DNA of 64,000 nucleotides from Roseibium album. Its GTDB lineage: Bacteria > Pseudomonadota > Alphaproteobacteria > Rhizobiales > Stappiaceae. The number at the start of each line of letters is the position of its first letter. Within the stretch, counting starts at the first letter, position 1. Of the stretch, positions 54,157-63,139 are shown piece after piece. Below the pieces are notes generated by a model, which saw only the letters and a program-made list of their open reading frames with translations, was not told the origin of the DNA and searched no databases. The DNA is taken from positions 620,001-684,000 of the forward strand of contig NZ_CXWE01000002.1 in assembly GCF_001404515.1 (NCBI RefSeq), in the 5' to 3' direction. A program made the translations under genes and the position numbers.

Positions 54157-55743
54157 CTAGAATCTCAATGTCTTTACCTGTTTCACGTGGGAAACGGCTT
54201 CCAGTCTCGCCATCACGTCGGCCGACACATCATTGTCGATCTCCACGAGGCAGATCGCATCTGCGCCTGGTGCGAGCCGGCCCAGATTGAAAGTTGCAAT
54301 GTTGACGCCGCTGTCGCCGAGTTCCATCCCCAGGTGGCCGATGAAACCGGGCTTGTCCTCGTTGGTGATGTAGAGCATGTGCTCACCAAGCTCGGCTTCC
54401 ATGTTGATGCCTTTCACCTGGATGATCCGCGGCTTGCCGTCCGCAAAGACGGTTCCGGCAACGGACCGTTCCTGGCGTTCAGTGACCACCGTCAAACGGA
54501 TATAGGTCTCGTAGGCACCCTGCTTTTCGCGCCGGATTTCCTCAACCTTGATACCGCGATCCTTAGCCAGGATGGGAGCGGAGACCATGTTGACGGTCTG
54601 CAACAGAGGTGTCAGCAGTCCGGTAAGCGCTGCGGCCGTCAAGGCCTGCACGTTCATTTCTGCCACGGCACCGGCATATTCGAGCTTGACGCCCTCGATA
54701 CCTGTTTCCGTCAACTGACCGGCAAAGGAGCCAAGCTGCTCAGCCAACCGGACGAATGGAGCAAGCTTGGGTGCCTCTTCGGCGGTGATCGACGGCATGT
54801 TGATCGCATTGCGAACGGCGCCGTCGAGCAGATAATCACACATCTGCTCAGCGACCTGCAGCGCCACGTTCTCCTGGGCTTCGGACGTCGACGCACCCAG
54901 ATGCGGCGTGGAAACGAAGTTCTTCGCACCAAACAGCACATTGTCCTTTGCAGGCTCCTCGACAAAGACATCGAAGGCCGCGCCGGCAAGTTTGCCTTCG
55001 TCCAGCGCTTTTCGGACAGCAGCTTCATCTGCCAGACCACCCCGGGCACAGTTGATCAGGTAGGATCCGGTTCTTATCTTGGCAATCGAGTCGGCGTTGA
55101 TGATGTTGCGGGTCTTGTCGGTCAGCGGCGTATGCAGCGTGATGAAGTCGGATCGGCCGAAAAGGTCGTCAAGCTCAACCTTCTCGACACCAAGGGAGAC
55201 TGCTCTTTCCGGTGTCAGAAAGGGATCGTAAGCGATCACCTTCATCCTGAGACCGATGGCCCTGTCCGCGACAATGGAACCGATGTTGCCGCATCCGACG
55301 AGCCCGAGGGTCTTGCCGGTAAGTTCACGCCCCATGAAGCGGGATTTTTCCCACTTTCCCGATTGTGTCGAAGCGTCCGCTGCCGGGATCTGCCTCGCCA
55401 CGGACATCATCATGGAGATCGCATGTTCAGCGGTAGTGATGGCATTGCCGAACGGCGTGTTCATGACGATGATACCGCGCGCCGTCGCTTTGGGGATATC
55501 GACATTGTCGACGCCGATTCCCGCGCGGCCGACAACCTTCAGATTGTCCGCTGCAGCAATGATTTTCTCCGTCACCTTTGTTGCGGAGCGGATCGCCAGG
55601 CCATCATACTGGCCGATGATGTCAAGCAGCCGTTCCTTGTCCTTGCCCACGTCGGGCAGAAAGTCCGCATCGATACCCCGATCCTTGAAGATCTGAACGG
55701 CAGCAGGTGAAAGCTTGTCTGAAATGAGTACTTTGGGCGCCAT
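54157..55743 (-). CDS. serA: D-3-phosphoglycerate dehydrogenase
   Basis: From MAPKVLISDKLSPAAVQIF the enzyme is 528 residues, the long form with an ASB and ACT tail. NAD site LGLVGCGNIGSIVADRA (about 145-161), signature TRNIINADSIAKIRTGSYLINCARGGLADE, catalytic His in TPHLGAST, and a C-terminal ACT domain (about 455-528) for serine feedback. It makes 3-phosphohydroxypyruvate from 3-phosphoglycerate. It lies 75 bp after serC in a serine operon. Confidence 0.96.
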   Translation of the reverse strand: MAPKVLISDKLSPAAVQIFKDRGIDADFLPDVGKDKERLLDIIGQYDGLAIRSATKVTEKIIAAADNLKVVGRAGIGVDNVDIPKATARGIIVMNTPFGNAITTAEHAISMMMSVARQIPAADASTQSGKWEKSRFMGRELTGKTLGLVGCGNIGSIVADRAIGLRMKVIAYDPFLTPERAVSLGVEKVELDDLFGRSDFITLHTPLTDKTRNIINADSIAKIRTGSYLINCARGGLADEAAVRKALDEGKLAGAAFDVFVEEPAKDNVLFGAKNFVSTPHLGASTSEAQENVALQVAEQMCDYLLDGAVRNAINMPSITAEEAPKLAPFVRLAEQLGSFAGQLTETGIEGVKLEYAGAVAEMNVQALTAAALTGLLTPLLQTVNMVSAPILAKDRGIKVEEIRREKQGAYETYIRLTVVTERQERSVAGTVFADGKPRIIQVKGINMEAELGEHMLYITNEDKPGFIGHLGMELGDSGVNIATFNLGRLAPGADAICLVEIDNDVSADVMARLEAVSHVKQVKTLRF

Positions 55744-55818
55744 GTGAGCGTCTCCTTGAATGCAAATGCGATCCGGGCAGCAGGCCGCCCGGCAGATTTT
55801 CATGAGAGGAGAAAATGC

Positions 55819-56997
55819 TCAGGCAGCCTGAGACAGATTCGCTTTTTCAGCGGCGTAGGCCCAGTCGAGCCAGGTCGTCAACGCTTTGAGATCATCCGTC
55901 TCGATCGTGGCTCCGGCCCAGACACGCAGGCCTGACGGCGCATCCCTGTAAGCGCCGATGTCATAAGCCACTCCTTCCAGATCAAGACGCGAAGTGATTG
56001 CTTTCGCAAAGGCAGCCTGACGGCCATCGTCAAGTGCGAGAATGTCGGGATCGACAACCTTCAGGCAAACCGAAGTGTTGGAACGGGTTTCACGGTCGAC
56101 GGCAAGAAAGTCCGCCCAGCGGCTTTCGGCAACCCAGTCCGCAAACACGCGCAGGTTAGCGTCAGCCCGCGCACGCAATCCGGACAGCCCGCCAATACCG
56201 TCGGCCCATTTCAGTGCGTCGAGATAATCTTCCACGCAAAGCATCGACGGCGTGTTGATGGTCTCGCCCCTGAAAACGCCCTCAATCAGCTTGCCGGCCT
56301 TTGTCAGTCGGAAGATCTTCGGCAGTGGCCAGGACGGCGTATAGGTTTCAAGGCGTTCGACGGCCCGCGGGCTCAATATCAGGACACCGTGTGCGGCCTC
56401 TCCGCCCAGAACCTTCTGCCAGGAGAAGGTGACGACATCCAGTTTGTCAAAGGCAAGGTCCTGCGCAAAGGCGGCGGACGTCGCATCGCAGATCGTCAGC
56501 CCCTGCCTGTCGGCCGGTATCCATTCGCCGTTTGGCACACGCACGCCGGAAGTGGTGCCGTTCCAGGTAAAGACAACATCATTGGTGAAATCAACGGTGG
56601 ACAGGTCCGGCAACTCTCCGTACGGAGCGTCAAGAACTCTCGCATTCTCGAGTTTGAGTTGCTTGATCACGTCGGTCACCCAGCCTGCGCCGAAGCTTTC
56701 CCAGGCCAGCATGTCGACACCACGGGCGCCGAGCAGCGACCAGAGCGCCATCTCAACGGCGCCAGTATCTGACGCAGGCACGATACCGATGCGATAGTCT
56801 TCCGGGACTTCCAGAATTTTTCGGGTCAGGTTTATCGCTTCGGCCAGCTTGGCCTTGCCGGGTTTCGCCCTGTGAGAGCGGCCGAGCGGAGCATCGGAAA
56901 GCCATTCAAGCGACCAGCCGGGGCGCTTGGAACAGGGACCGGACGAAAAATTGGGATTGGCCGGACGCACGTCCGGCTTGGCGGTAAAATCAGTCAT
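55819..56997 (-). CDS. serC: Phosphoserine aminotransferase
   Basis: The 392-residue class V aminotransferase is of the alphaproteobacterial SerC type: [17 protein letters not shown] at the N-terminus and the PLP lysine in [16 protein letters not shown] (about residue 194). It converts phosphohydroxypyruvate and glutamate to phosphoserine. It heads a serC-serA operon with the conserved serC leader RNA directly before its start codon. Confidence 0.95.
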   Translation of the reverse strand: MTDFTAKPDVRPANPNFSSGPCSKRPGWSLEWLSDAPLGRSHRAKPGKAKLAEAINLTRKILEVPEDYRIGIVPASDTGAVEMALWSLLGARGVDMLAWESFGAGWVTDVIKQLKLENARVLDAPYGELPDLSTVDFTNDVVFTWNGTTSGVRVPNGEWIPADRQGLTICDATSAAFAQDLAFDKLDVVTFSWQKVLGGEAAHGVLILSPRAVERLETYTPSWPLPKIFRLTKAGKLIEGVFRGETINTPSMLCVEDYLDALKWADGIGGLSGLRARADANLRVFADWVAESRWADFLAVDRETRSNTSVCLKVVDPDILALDDGRQAAFAKAITSRLDLEGVAYDIGAYRDAPSGLRVWAGATIETDDLKALTTWLDWAYAAEKANLSQAA

Positions 56998-56999
56998 AT

Positions 57000-57055
57000 C
57001 TGTCTACCCTCGCAGATAGTTGCCCCTCGTTGGGGAGGGGTGTCCCACTTGCGGG
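57000..57055 (-). ncRNA. serC leader RNA motif
   Basis: Read on the minus strand, three small hairpins follow one another: CCCGC-AA-GTGGG, then CCCCTC/GAGGGG, then CTATC-TGCGA-GGGTAG, ending just before the serC ATG. This arrangement and the ACTATCTGCGA text match the known serC leader motif of alphaproteobacteria, a presumed cis-regulator of serC. Confidence 0.8.
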
Positions 57056-57103
57056 AATAGGACTTTATCCGTGCCTGGTCAATTCAAATCCGGTTCAGAC
57101 GCA

Positions 57104-57132
57104 AAAAGGCCGGTCTGAACGACCGGCCTTTT
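57104..57132 (-). terminator. Intrinsic terminator after the outer membrane protein gene
   Basis: AAAAGGCCGGTC and GACCGGCCTTTT form a 12-bp stem around a 5-nt loop, 24 bp after the omp stop codon, followed on the minus strand by T. Confidence 0.9.
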
Positions 57133-57156
57133 CTAAGTGTGTTTGTGCAGTCCTGA

Positions 57157-57957
57157 TCAGAAGTTGCTCTGGATCGGACCTTGCGGCTCGTAATAGACCG
57201 GGCCGGCAGGTGCACGTGTTGAATTAAATGTATAGCGGGCACCAAGACGGAACTCGTGAGCGGACAGATCTTCATACTCGATGCGGGCCGTCTGACCTGC
57301 GGTCGTGAAACTCTTGGAATGTGCATCCCCGATATTCAAGTAACGGTATCCGCCATCAAGGGCCAAATTCGGAGTGATGTCATAGGCCGCACCTGCCATA
57401 AGCGCCCAGGCAAAATTCCATTTGCCGTCACTCTCATAAGTGCCGGTCGATCCGTCGGGATTACGAAAGTTGATATCGCTTGTCGATACGTAAGATGCAC
57501 CAATACCTGCACCGACATAAGGCGTGAATCGGTTCCAGGTAGCAATATCGATGTAGCCATTCACCATGAAGGTCCAGACATCTATATCTGCTTTTTCGAC
57601 TGAGTAAAATGGTGTACCGCACGTTCCCGTACAATCTGCTTTGGCGCTGACTTCGGTTGGGAATTCATAGTCAATCGTGAAATCTGCCCGCAAATGATCA
57701 CTGAATTTGTAACCAACACCGGCACCGATCATGAACGTTCCGTCCATTTCTTCATCGAAGAAATCCAGCGTCCCGTATTTGATGTCAGGCGCTTGATAGA
57801 TCTTGTAGCCAATGTCACCACGAAGATACCAACCACCGACGGCGGGCACTTCGGGAATATGCTCAATGACCGGAGCCGGCAGATCCGCGGCATAGCCTGC
57901 GGTGGAAAGCGCGACTGCAAAGCCGGTCAAAGACAGACGCTTGAAAAATGAGTTCAT
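57157..57957 (-). CDS. Outer membrane beta-barrel protein, Omp25/31-like
   Basis: The 266-residue precursor has a signal peptide (cleavage after GYA, about 23) followed by ADLPAPVIEH and WYLRGDIGYK, the start of the eight-stranded OmpA/Omp25-like barrel found in Rhizobiales. Strands with alternating hydrophobic residues run to the C-terminal F, needed for barrel assembly. VNGYIDIATWNRFTPYVGAGIGAS is the typical mid-section. Two perfect CtrA boxes lie 80-138 bp upstream of its start, suggesting cell-cycle control. Confidence 0.88.
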   Translation of the reverse strand: MNSFFKRLSLTGFAVALSTAGYAADLPAPVIEHIPEVPAVGGWYLRGDIGYKIYQAPDIKYGTLDFFDEEMDGTFMIGAGVGYKFSDHLRADFTIDYEFPTEVSAKADCTGTCGTPFYSVEKADIDVWTFMVNGYIDIATWNRFTPYVGAGIGASYVSTSDINFRNPDGSTGTYESDGKWNFAWALMAGAAYDITPNLALDGGYRYLNIGDAHSKSFTTAGQTARIEYEDLSAHEFRLGARYTFNSTRAPAGPVYYEPQGPIQSNF

Positions 57958-58036
57958 GTCCTCGTCCTCTTCCAGTGAGCGTCCGCTTGTCGGGTGCCGG
58001 ACACATCAAACTTGAAGGCATACTGACGGGAATTCA

Positions 58037-58052
58037 TTAAAGGTCGCTTAAC
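58037..58052. promoter_or_regulatory. CtrA box 1 upstream of the outer membrane protein gene
   Basis: TTAA-AGGTCGC-TTAAC is an exact match to the CtrA consensus TTAA-N7-TTAAC, 80 bp upstream of the omp start codon. Confidence 0.7.
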
Positions 58053-58079
58053 TCTGTTCTTTAACCGAGTTTTTTTACC

Positions 58080-58095
58080 TTAAGGAACCTTTAAC
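58080..58095. promoter_or_regulatory. CtrA box 2 upstream of the outer membrane protein gene
   Basis: TTAA-GGAACCT-TTAAC is a second exact match to TTAA-N7-TTAAC, 43 bp from the first box and in the same orientation. Confidence 0.7.
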
Positions 58096-58120
58096 GCGAA
58101 TTTACATCTGCAAGTAGTTA

Positions 58121-58148
58121 AAAAAAGCCACCCTTTCGAGGTGGCTTT
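58121..58148 (-). terminator. Intrinsic terminator after glmM
   Basis: A 9-bp stem AAAGCCACC/GGTGGCTTT with a 7-nt loop; on the minus strand it is followed by a run of T. It starts 30 bp after the glmM stop. Confidence 0.9.
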
Positions 58149-58177
58149 AATCGAAGATTTTTACTTGCATTTTTGTC

Positions 58178-59521
58178 TCAGGCAGCAACGGACGCCACGA
58201 CGCCGGCTATGTCGTCCACGACCTCATTGACAAGATCCGCATCATCACCTTCCGCCATGACACGGATGAGAGGCTCTGTTCCGGAAGCACGGATTACCAG
58301 GCGGCCTGCGGCTCCGAGGCGGGCTTCCCCTTCCTCAATCGCGGATTTGACCTGGTCCTGTTCAAGCGGCTTTCCGCTGCTGTAACGCACATTTTTCAGG
58401 ATTTGCGGAACTGGCTCAAAACGGCGGCAAACCTCGGATACGGGCCTGTCCTGATCCTTCACGCAGGCCAGAACCTGCAACGCAGCGATCAGCCCGTCGC
58501 CTGTCGTGGCGAAATCCGACAAGACGATATGGCCGGACTGTTCCCCTCCGACGTTGAAGCCGTTGGCACGCATGTGTTCAACCACGTACCGGTCACCAAC
58601 CTTGGTTCGGGCAAGATCCAGTCCGATGCTGCCCAGATATCGCTCAAGTCCCAGGTTCGACATCACGGTCGCGACGATCCCGGAACCGGAAAGCCTGTCA
58701 TTGGCATGCCAGGACTGGGCCACAACAGCCATCAATTGGTCGCCGTCAACCTGTCGGCCGTTTTCGTCAACGATGATGACCCGGTCCGCATCCCCGTCGA
58801 GGGCAATACCGATATCGGCCCGGACTTCGTGCACCTTTCTGGAAAGAGCATGGGTCGAGGTCGATCCGCACTCCTTGTTGATGTTGAAGCCATCCGGCGT
58901 TACTCCCATGGAGATGACGTCGGCGCCAAGTTCCCAGAGTGCTTCCGGTGCAACCTTGTAGGCCGCACCGTTGGCGCAATCGATCACGACGCGAAGACCT
59001 TCAAGGCTCATTTCCCGCGGCAGGGTGCGCTTTGCGAATTCGATATAGCGTTGTTGGGCGCCGTCTATACGCTTTGCACGTCCAAGATCGCGCGTTCCCG
59101 CAAGACGGGATGTCAGATCGGTCTCGATAAGGTCCTCGATCTGCCGTTCGATATCATCACTGAGCTTGAAACCGTCAGGTCCGAAAAACTTGATGCCGTT
59201 GTCATGGAAGGCATTGTGCGACGCTGAGATCATCACACCGAGATCTGTCCGCAGCGACCGGGTCAGCATCGCGACCGCAGGCGTCGGCATTGGACCAAGC
59301 AGGAAAACATCCATTCCGACCGACGTGAATCCTGCAACCATGGCATATTCCAGCATGTATCCGGAAAGGCGCGTATCCTTGCCAATCACGACGCGATGAC
59401 GATGACCGCCATTCTTGAATGCAAGACCAGCTGCCATGCCGACTTTCAATGCCATCTCGGCGGTCATGGGATAGGAGTTGGCCTGACCACGGATTCCGTC
59501 GGTACCGAAAAACTTGCGCAT
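58178..59521 (-). CDS. glmM: Phosphoglucosamine mutase
   Basis: The 447-residue enzyme starts [12 protein letters not shown]. The active-site serine is Ser101 in [18 protein letters not shown], the metal site is [10 protein letters not shown] (about 238-247), and the C-terminal phosphate loop is [14 protein letters not shown]. It converts glucosamine-6-phosphate to glucosamine-1-phosphate for peptidoglycan and lipopolysaccharide. It follows ftsH by 170 bp, with a terminator between. Confidence 0.96.
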   Translation of the reverse strand: MRKFFGTDGIRGQANSYPMTAEMALKVGMAAGLAFKNGGHRHRVVIGKDTRLSGYMLEYAMVAGFTSVGMDVFLLGPMPTPAVAMLTRSLRTDLGVMISASHNAFHDNGIKFFGPDGFKLSDDIERQIEDLIETDLTSRLAGTRDLGRAKRIDGAQQRYIEFAKRTLPREMSLEGLRVVIDCANGAAYKVAPEALWELGADVISMGVTPDGFNINKECGSTSTHALSRKVHEVRADIGIALDGDADRVIIVDENGRQVDGDQLMAVVAQSWHANDRLSGSGIVATVMSNLGLERYLGSIGLDLARTKVGDRYVVEHMRANGFNVGGEQSGHIVLSDFATTGDGLIAALQVLACVKDQDRPVSEVCRRFEPVPQILKNVRYSSGKPLEQDQVKSAIEEGEARLGAAGRLVIRASGTEPLIRVMAEGDDADLVNEVVDDIAGVVASVAA

Positions 59522-59634
59522 CTATCGAACCTGTCTGATCGGTTGCGTTGCGCCCTTTTAGCGCAAATGAAATGAAGCGTTATTCAAAATATGTGAGCAA
59601 ATATTACTATTCACTGACGATCCGTACCATCAGC

Positions 59635-59663
59635 AAAAAAGCAGCCCGGCAATGCCGGGCTGC
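59635..59663 (-). terminator. Intrinsic terminator after ftsH
   Basis: GCAGCCCGGC (59641-59650) pairs perfectly with GCCGGGCTGC (59654-59663) around AAT; on the minus strand the stem is followed by six T (59640-59635). It lies 28 bp after the ftsH stop. Confidence 0.93.
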
Positions 59664-59691
59664 CTGATCTTGTACCTGATAGCAGAAAGGA

Positions 59692-61611
59692 TCAGGACTG
59701 AGGCTGCGGCTCCATTCCGCCACTGGCCTCGTCACCACCTCGTTTGGCTCCGGCCGTGGGCACCGCAGACGAACGCCCGATCGGCTGGTCGTCATCGGTG
59801 TCGCGCACGGGCGGCTTGCCATCAAGAAGGTCCTTGATCTCGTCTCCGGACAGGGTTTCGTATTCCAGAAGACCTTTCGCGATCGTATGGAGCTGATCTT
59901 CATGGTCGCCCAGGATCTTGTTCGCGGTTTCATATCCCTGATTGACGAAGGACTTGATCTCCGCATCAACGATTTTCTGGGTCTCATCGGAGACATTCTG
60001 GTTCTTCGCAACCGAATGGCCGAGGAAAACCTCTTCCTGGTTCTCTCCGTAGAGCAGCGGACCCAGCTTGTCGGACATCCCGAACTGCGTGGCCATTGCA
60101 CGGGCAAGCTTGGTTGCCATCTGGATATCACCCGTCGCGCCGGAGGTAACCTTTTCGTAGCCGAAGATCATTTCTTCTGCGACCCGGCCACCCATGGCAA
60201 CGGCAAGGTCGGCCTTGCACTTGGCACGCGTCAAAGACACCTGATCCTTTTCCGGAAGACGCATCACCATGCCAAGCGCTCGTCCGCGAGGAATGATGGT
60301 CGCCTTGTGGATAGGATCGGAGGCGTCCTGATGAAGCGCAACGAGTGCGTGGCCCGCCTCGTGATAGGCCGTCAGTTTCTTCTCTTCCTCGGTCATGACC
60401 AGAGTGCGGCGTTCGGCGCCCATCATCACCTTGTCTTTGGCGTCTTCGAATTCGGCCATCGTGACAAGCCGCTTGGACCGGCGTGCCGCCAGGAGAGCTG
60501 CCTCGTTGACGAGGTTCATCAGATCCGCACCGGAAAAACCGGGGGTGCCGCGCGCCAGAGTTCTGACGTCCACGTCAGGTGCCAGCGGAACCTTGCGCAT
60601 ATGAACCTTGAGGATCTTCTCGCGGCCTGTGATATCCGGGTTCGGCACGACAATCTGACGATCAAAACGGCCCGGACGCAGCAGCGCCGGATCGAGAACG
60701 TCAGGTCGGTTGGTCGCCGCGATGATGATGATGCCTTCGTTGGGCTCGAACCCGTCCATCTCAACCAGCAGCTGGTTCAATGTCTGTTCGCGTTCGTCGT
60801 TACCCCCGCCGAGGCCAGCGCCGCGGTGACGGCCCACGGCATCGATTTCGTCGATGAAGATGATGCAGGGAGCGTTTTTCTTGGCCTGTTCGAACATGTC
60901 GCGAACACGCGATGCGCCCACGCCAACGAACATTTCCACGAAATCGGAACCGGAAATCGTGAAGAACGGTACGTTTGCTTCACCCGCAACGGCACGCGCT
61001 GTCAGCGTTTTACCGGTCCCTGGAGGACCAACAAGCAGCACGCCGCGCGGAATACGGCCGCCCAGGCGCTGGAATTTTTGCGGATCGCGCAGAAACTCGA
61101 CGATCTCCTGAAGATCTTCCTTGGCTTCGTCGATGCCCGCAACGTCTTCAAAGGTGATCCGTCCGTGCGCCTCGGTCAGCAGTTTGGCCTTCGATTTGCC
61201 GAAACCCATCGCCTTGCCGCCCGACCCTTGCATCTGGCGCATCACGAAGATCCAGATACCCAGAATGATCAGCATCGGCAGCCAGGAGAACAGGGCGCTC
61301 AGCAATGGAGAATTTTCAGCCGGCGGAGTGGCCTTGATCAGGACGCCCTTGCCGCGAAGTTCGTCGACATACTGGGCCCCGTCCGGCGCATAGGTCTGGA
61401 AGGCTCCACCGCTGTTATACAGACCGGTGATCTTCTGTTCCTGAATTGTCACGGATCTGACTTCGCCATTGTCGACCTGTCTCATGAAATCGGAATAGGC
61501 GATGTCATTGGTTGCACCCTGTTGCGCAGGGCTTTGAAACAGCTGGAACAATGCGATCAAAAGCAGGGCGATTATCACCCAAAGAGCAAAGTTGCGAAAA
61601 TGTGCGTTCAT
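59692..61611 (-). CDS. ftsH: Membrane AAA+ metalloprotease FtsH
   Basis: The 639-residue protease has two membrane segments (about 9-27 and 104-124) flanking a periplasmic loop, Walker A GPPGTGKT (195-202), Walker [12 protein letters not shown], the second region of homology [20 protein letters not shown], and the zinc site HEAGH (about 415). It degrades misfolded membrane proteins and regulators such as sigma-32 and LpxC. The order cpoB-tilS-ftsH-glmM is conserved in alphaproteobacteria. Confidence 0.97.
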   Translation of the reverse strand: MNAHFRNFALWVIIALLLIALFQLFQSPAQQGATNDIAYSDFMRQVDNGEVRSVTIQEQKITGLYNSGGAFQTYAPDGAQYVDELRGKGVLIKATPPAENSPLLSALFSWLPMLIILGIWIFVMRQMQGSGGKAMGFGKSKAKLLTEAHGRITFEDVAGIDEAKEDLQEIVEFLRDPQKFQRLGGRIPRGVLLVGPPGTGKTLTARAVAGEANVPFFTISGSDFVEMFVGVGASRVRDMFEQAKKNAPCIIFIDEIDAVGRHRGAGLGGGNDEREQTLNQLLVEMDGFEPNEGIIIIAATNRPDVLDPALLRPGRFDRQIVVPNPDITGREKILKVHMRKVPLAPDVDVRTLARGTPGFSGADLMNLVNEAALLAARRSKRLVTMAEFEDAKDKVMMGAERRTLVMTEEEKKLTAYHEAGHALVALHQDASDPIHKATIIPRGRALGMVMRLPEKDQVSLTRAKCKADLAVAMGGRVAEEMIFGYEKVTSGATGDIQMATKLARAMATQFGMSDKLGPLLYGENQEEVFLGHSVAKNQNVSDETQKIVDAEIKSFVNQGYETANKILGDHEDQLHTIAKGLLEYETLSGDEIKDLLDGKPPVRDTDDDQPIGRSSAVPTAGAKRGGDEASGGMEPQPQS

Positions 61612-61779
61612 TTCGTTCCCTTAACCGCCCAACGCGTCATACTGCACGCGGTTACAATTCCTCAGAGCGTAGATAGGTCGCCCAGAGCCCGCTGCCAAGG
61701 CGGTGCGCCATAATGCGCATATGCGCTGACTAATTTGTTAAGCCCGGACGTCTATCAGAAGATTGACAAGAGGAAAACT

Positions 61780-63126
61780 CTAGATTTCCCCGCAAACGTC
61801 CCCAATGTCCCGACTGTTGTCCGATAATTTACCCCGGATCGGCAATCTCGCCAAATCCAAGGTGCAGCTATGGTTATTTTTACCCGGTTGAACAGGAAGT
61901 GATGCAGATTGGGTGAAAATGAGACCATCCGGTGACCAGACAACCGGCGAGCAATCAAATGCCGCTTTCGGCCAGCCTTCAGGCCAGACAAAGTCCGCCG
62001 CGCCCGCCGGAGCATGACACAAGGGACCAAGTCGCAATCCGTCCGGTTCGTCGATGCTCTGCCGATCAGCCAGCACGGAATAGGCGAAACGGTGGTCCCA
62101 GATACCCTGCCTGTCGAATTCGCTGAGCGTCATCGGAGGGACCCGGCCGGGTTCACGCCAGCACCAGATCGTTTCGGCACCTGCTTCGAACATCGTTCCG
62201 CAAAGCGACTGGCGGAGACTTTCACCGCAATTCAGGGCGGCATCCAGGGACTGCAGCTTTGCCAGGCGCGGCCTCGCCCGAACGCCTGTGACATGTGTCA
62301 TGATCTCGTTGAGAAGCCGCAAACGCAGATCAACGGGAAACGCGGCAAAAACCTCTCTGTTCAGTCTTGCAGGTCCTGCCGGATGGAATTCGACCTTCCT
62401 CGACACGATATCCCGAACGGCGAATTCAAGTGCATCGCGAGACCGTCGAATGTGTGCTGCGGTCTCCGCGACGCGCTCCACCGACAGGCCCTCTTCGTTC
62501 AGCAGACCGAGGATGTTCCTGAGTCTGCTTCGTTTGTACTTCATGTCGAGATTGGAAGGATCCGTGCACCAGTCCTGGCCGCGTTCGCGCAAACTGGCTT
62601 CCAGACGCAATTTCCTGACGCTCAGGAAAGGACGCAACAAACGCAACCCCTCCGGCCCGTCGCGTTCATCGGCAGCCATTGCGCTCAATCCGGAAATGCC
62701 GCTTCCGCGTGTCAGTCGGTCAAGGAATGTCTCGGCCTGGTCGTCAAGGTGATGCCCGAGCAGGAGCGCCTCGGCACCGGTCGCCTTCATTCGTCGGGCG
62801 ATCAGGCAATAGCGGGCCGTTCTCGCCGCCTCCTGGACATTGCTTTGCGGCTTTTCGCCTTCCCATCGGAGCACTGATGCTGCGTATCCGCTTCGTTTCG
62901 CGACATCGACCACGAAACGGGCTTCCGCATCACTCTCCTGACGGAGGCCGTGATTGACAACAATGACTTCCGCGCGACCCTTCCAGGAGACCCGCCGGCT
63001 CCATTCGCCGAACAGTACCAAGAGACAAAGGGAGTCGGCTCCGCCGGACACCGCAAGAGAAAGATTGGAAAAGGAATTCAGTCCGGAAAAGAGCGCGTCG
63101 ACGGCATCATCAGGGAGCCCGGGCAT
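61780..63126 (-). CDS. tilS: tRNA(Ile)-lysidine synthase
   Basis: From MPGLPDDAVDALF the enzyme is 448 residues. The N-terminal N-type PP-loop is NLSLAVSGGADSLCLL, with LLGHHLDDQAETFL and the C-terminal substrate-binding region (DWCTDPSNLDMKYKRSRLRN). It adds lysine to C34 of tRNA-Ile(CAU) so that AUA is read. The start at 63126 is 13 bp after the cpoB stop; the longer reading to 63201 overlaps cpoB and is not conserved. Confidence 0.92.
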   Translation of the reverse strand: MPGLPDDAVDALFSGLNSFSNLSLAVSGGADSLCLLVLFGEWSRRVSWKGRAEVIVVNHGLRQESDAEARFVVDVAKRSGYAASVLRWEGEKPQSNVQEAARTARYCLIARRMKATGAEALLLGHHLDDQAETFLDRLTRGSGISGLSAMAADERDGPEGLRLLRPFLSVRKLRLEASLRERGQDWCTDPSNLDMKYKRSRLRNILGLLNEEGLSVERVAETAAHIRRSRDALEFAVRDIVSRKVEFHPAGPARLNREVFAAFPVDLRLRLLNEIMTHVTGVRARPRLAKLQSLDAALNCGESLRQSLCGTMFEAGAETIWCWREPGRVPPMTLSEFDRQGIWDHRFAYSVLADRQSIDEPDGLRLGPLCHAPAGAADFVWPEGWPKAAFDCSPVVWSPDGLIFTQSASLPVQPGKNNHSCTLDLARLPIRGKLSDNSRDIGDVCGEI

Positions 63127-63139
63127 CTCGACCGGTTGG

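Noticed and set aside
54133..55710. Long plus-strand ORF of 525 codons opposite serA
   Set aside because: It is the antisense shadow of a clear serA; the translation is rich in His, Arg and Asp with no domain pattern. High GC content creates such frames.
59887..61713. 608-codon plus-strand ORF opposite ftsH
   Set aside because: Shadow of ftsH, which has every family motif on the other strand.
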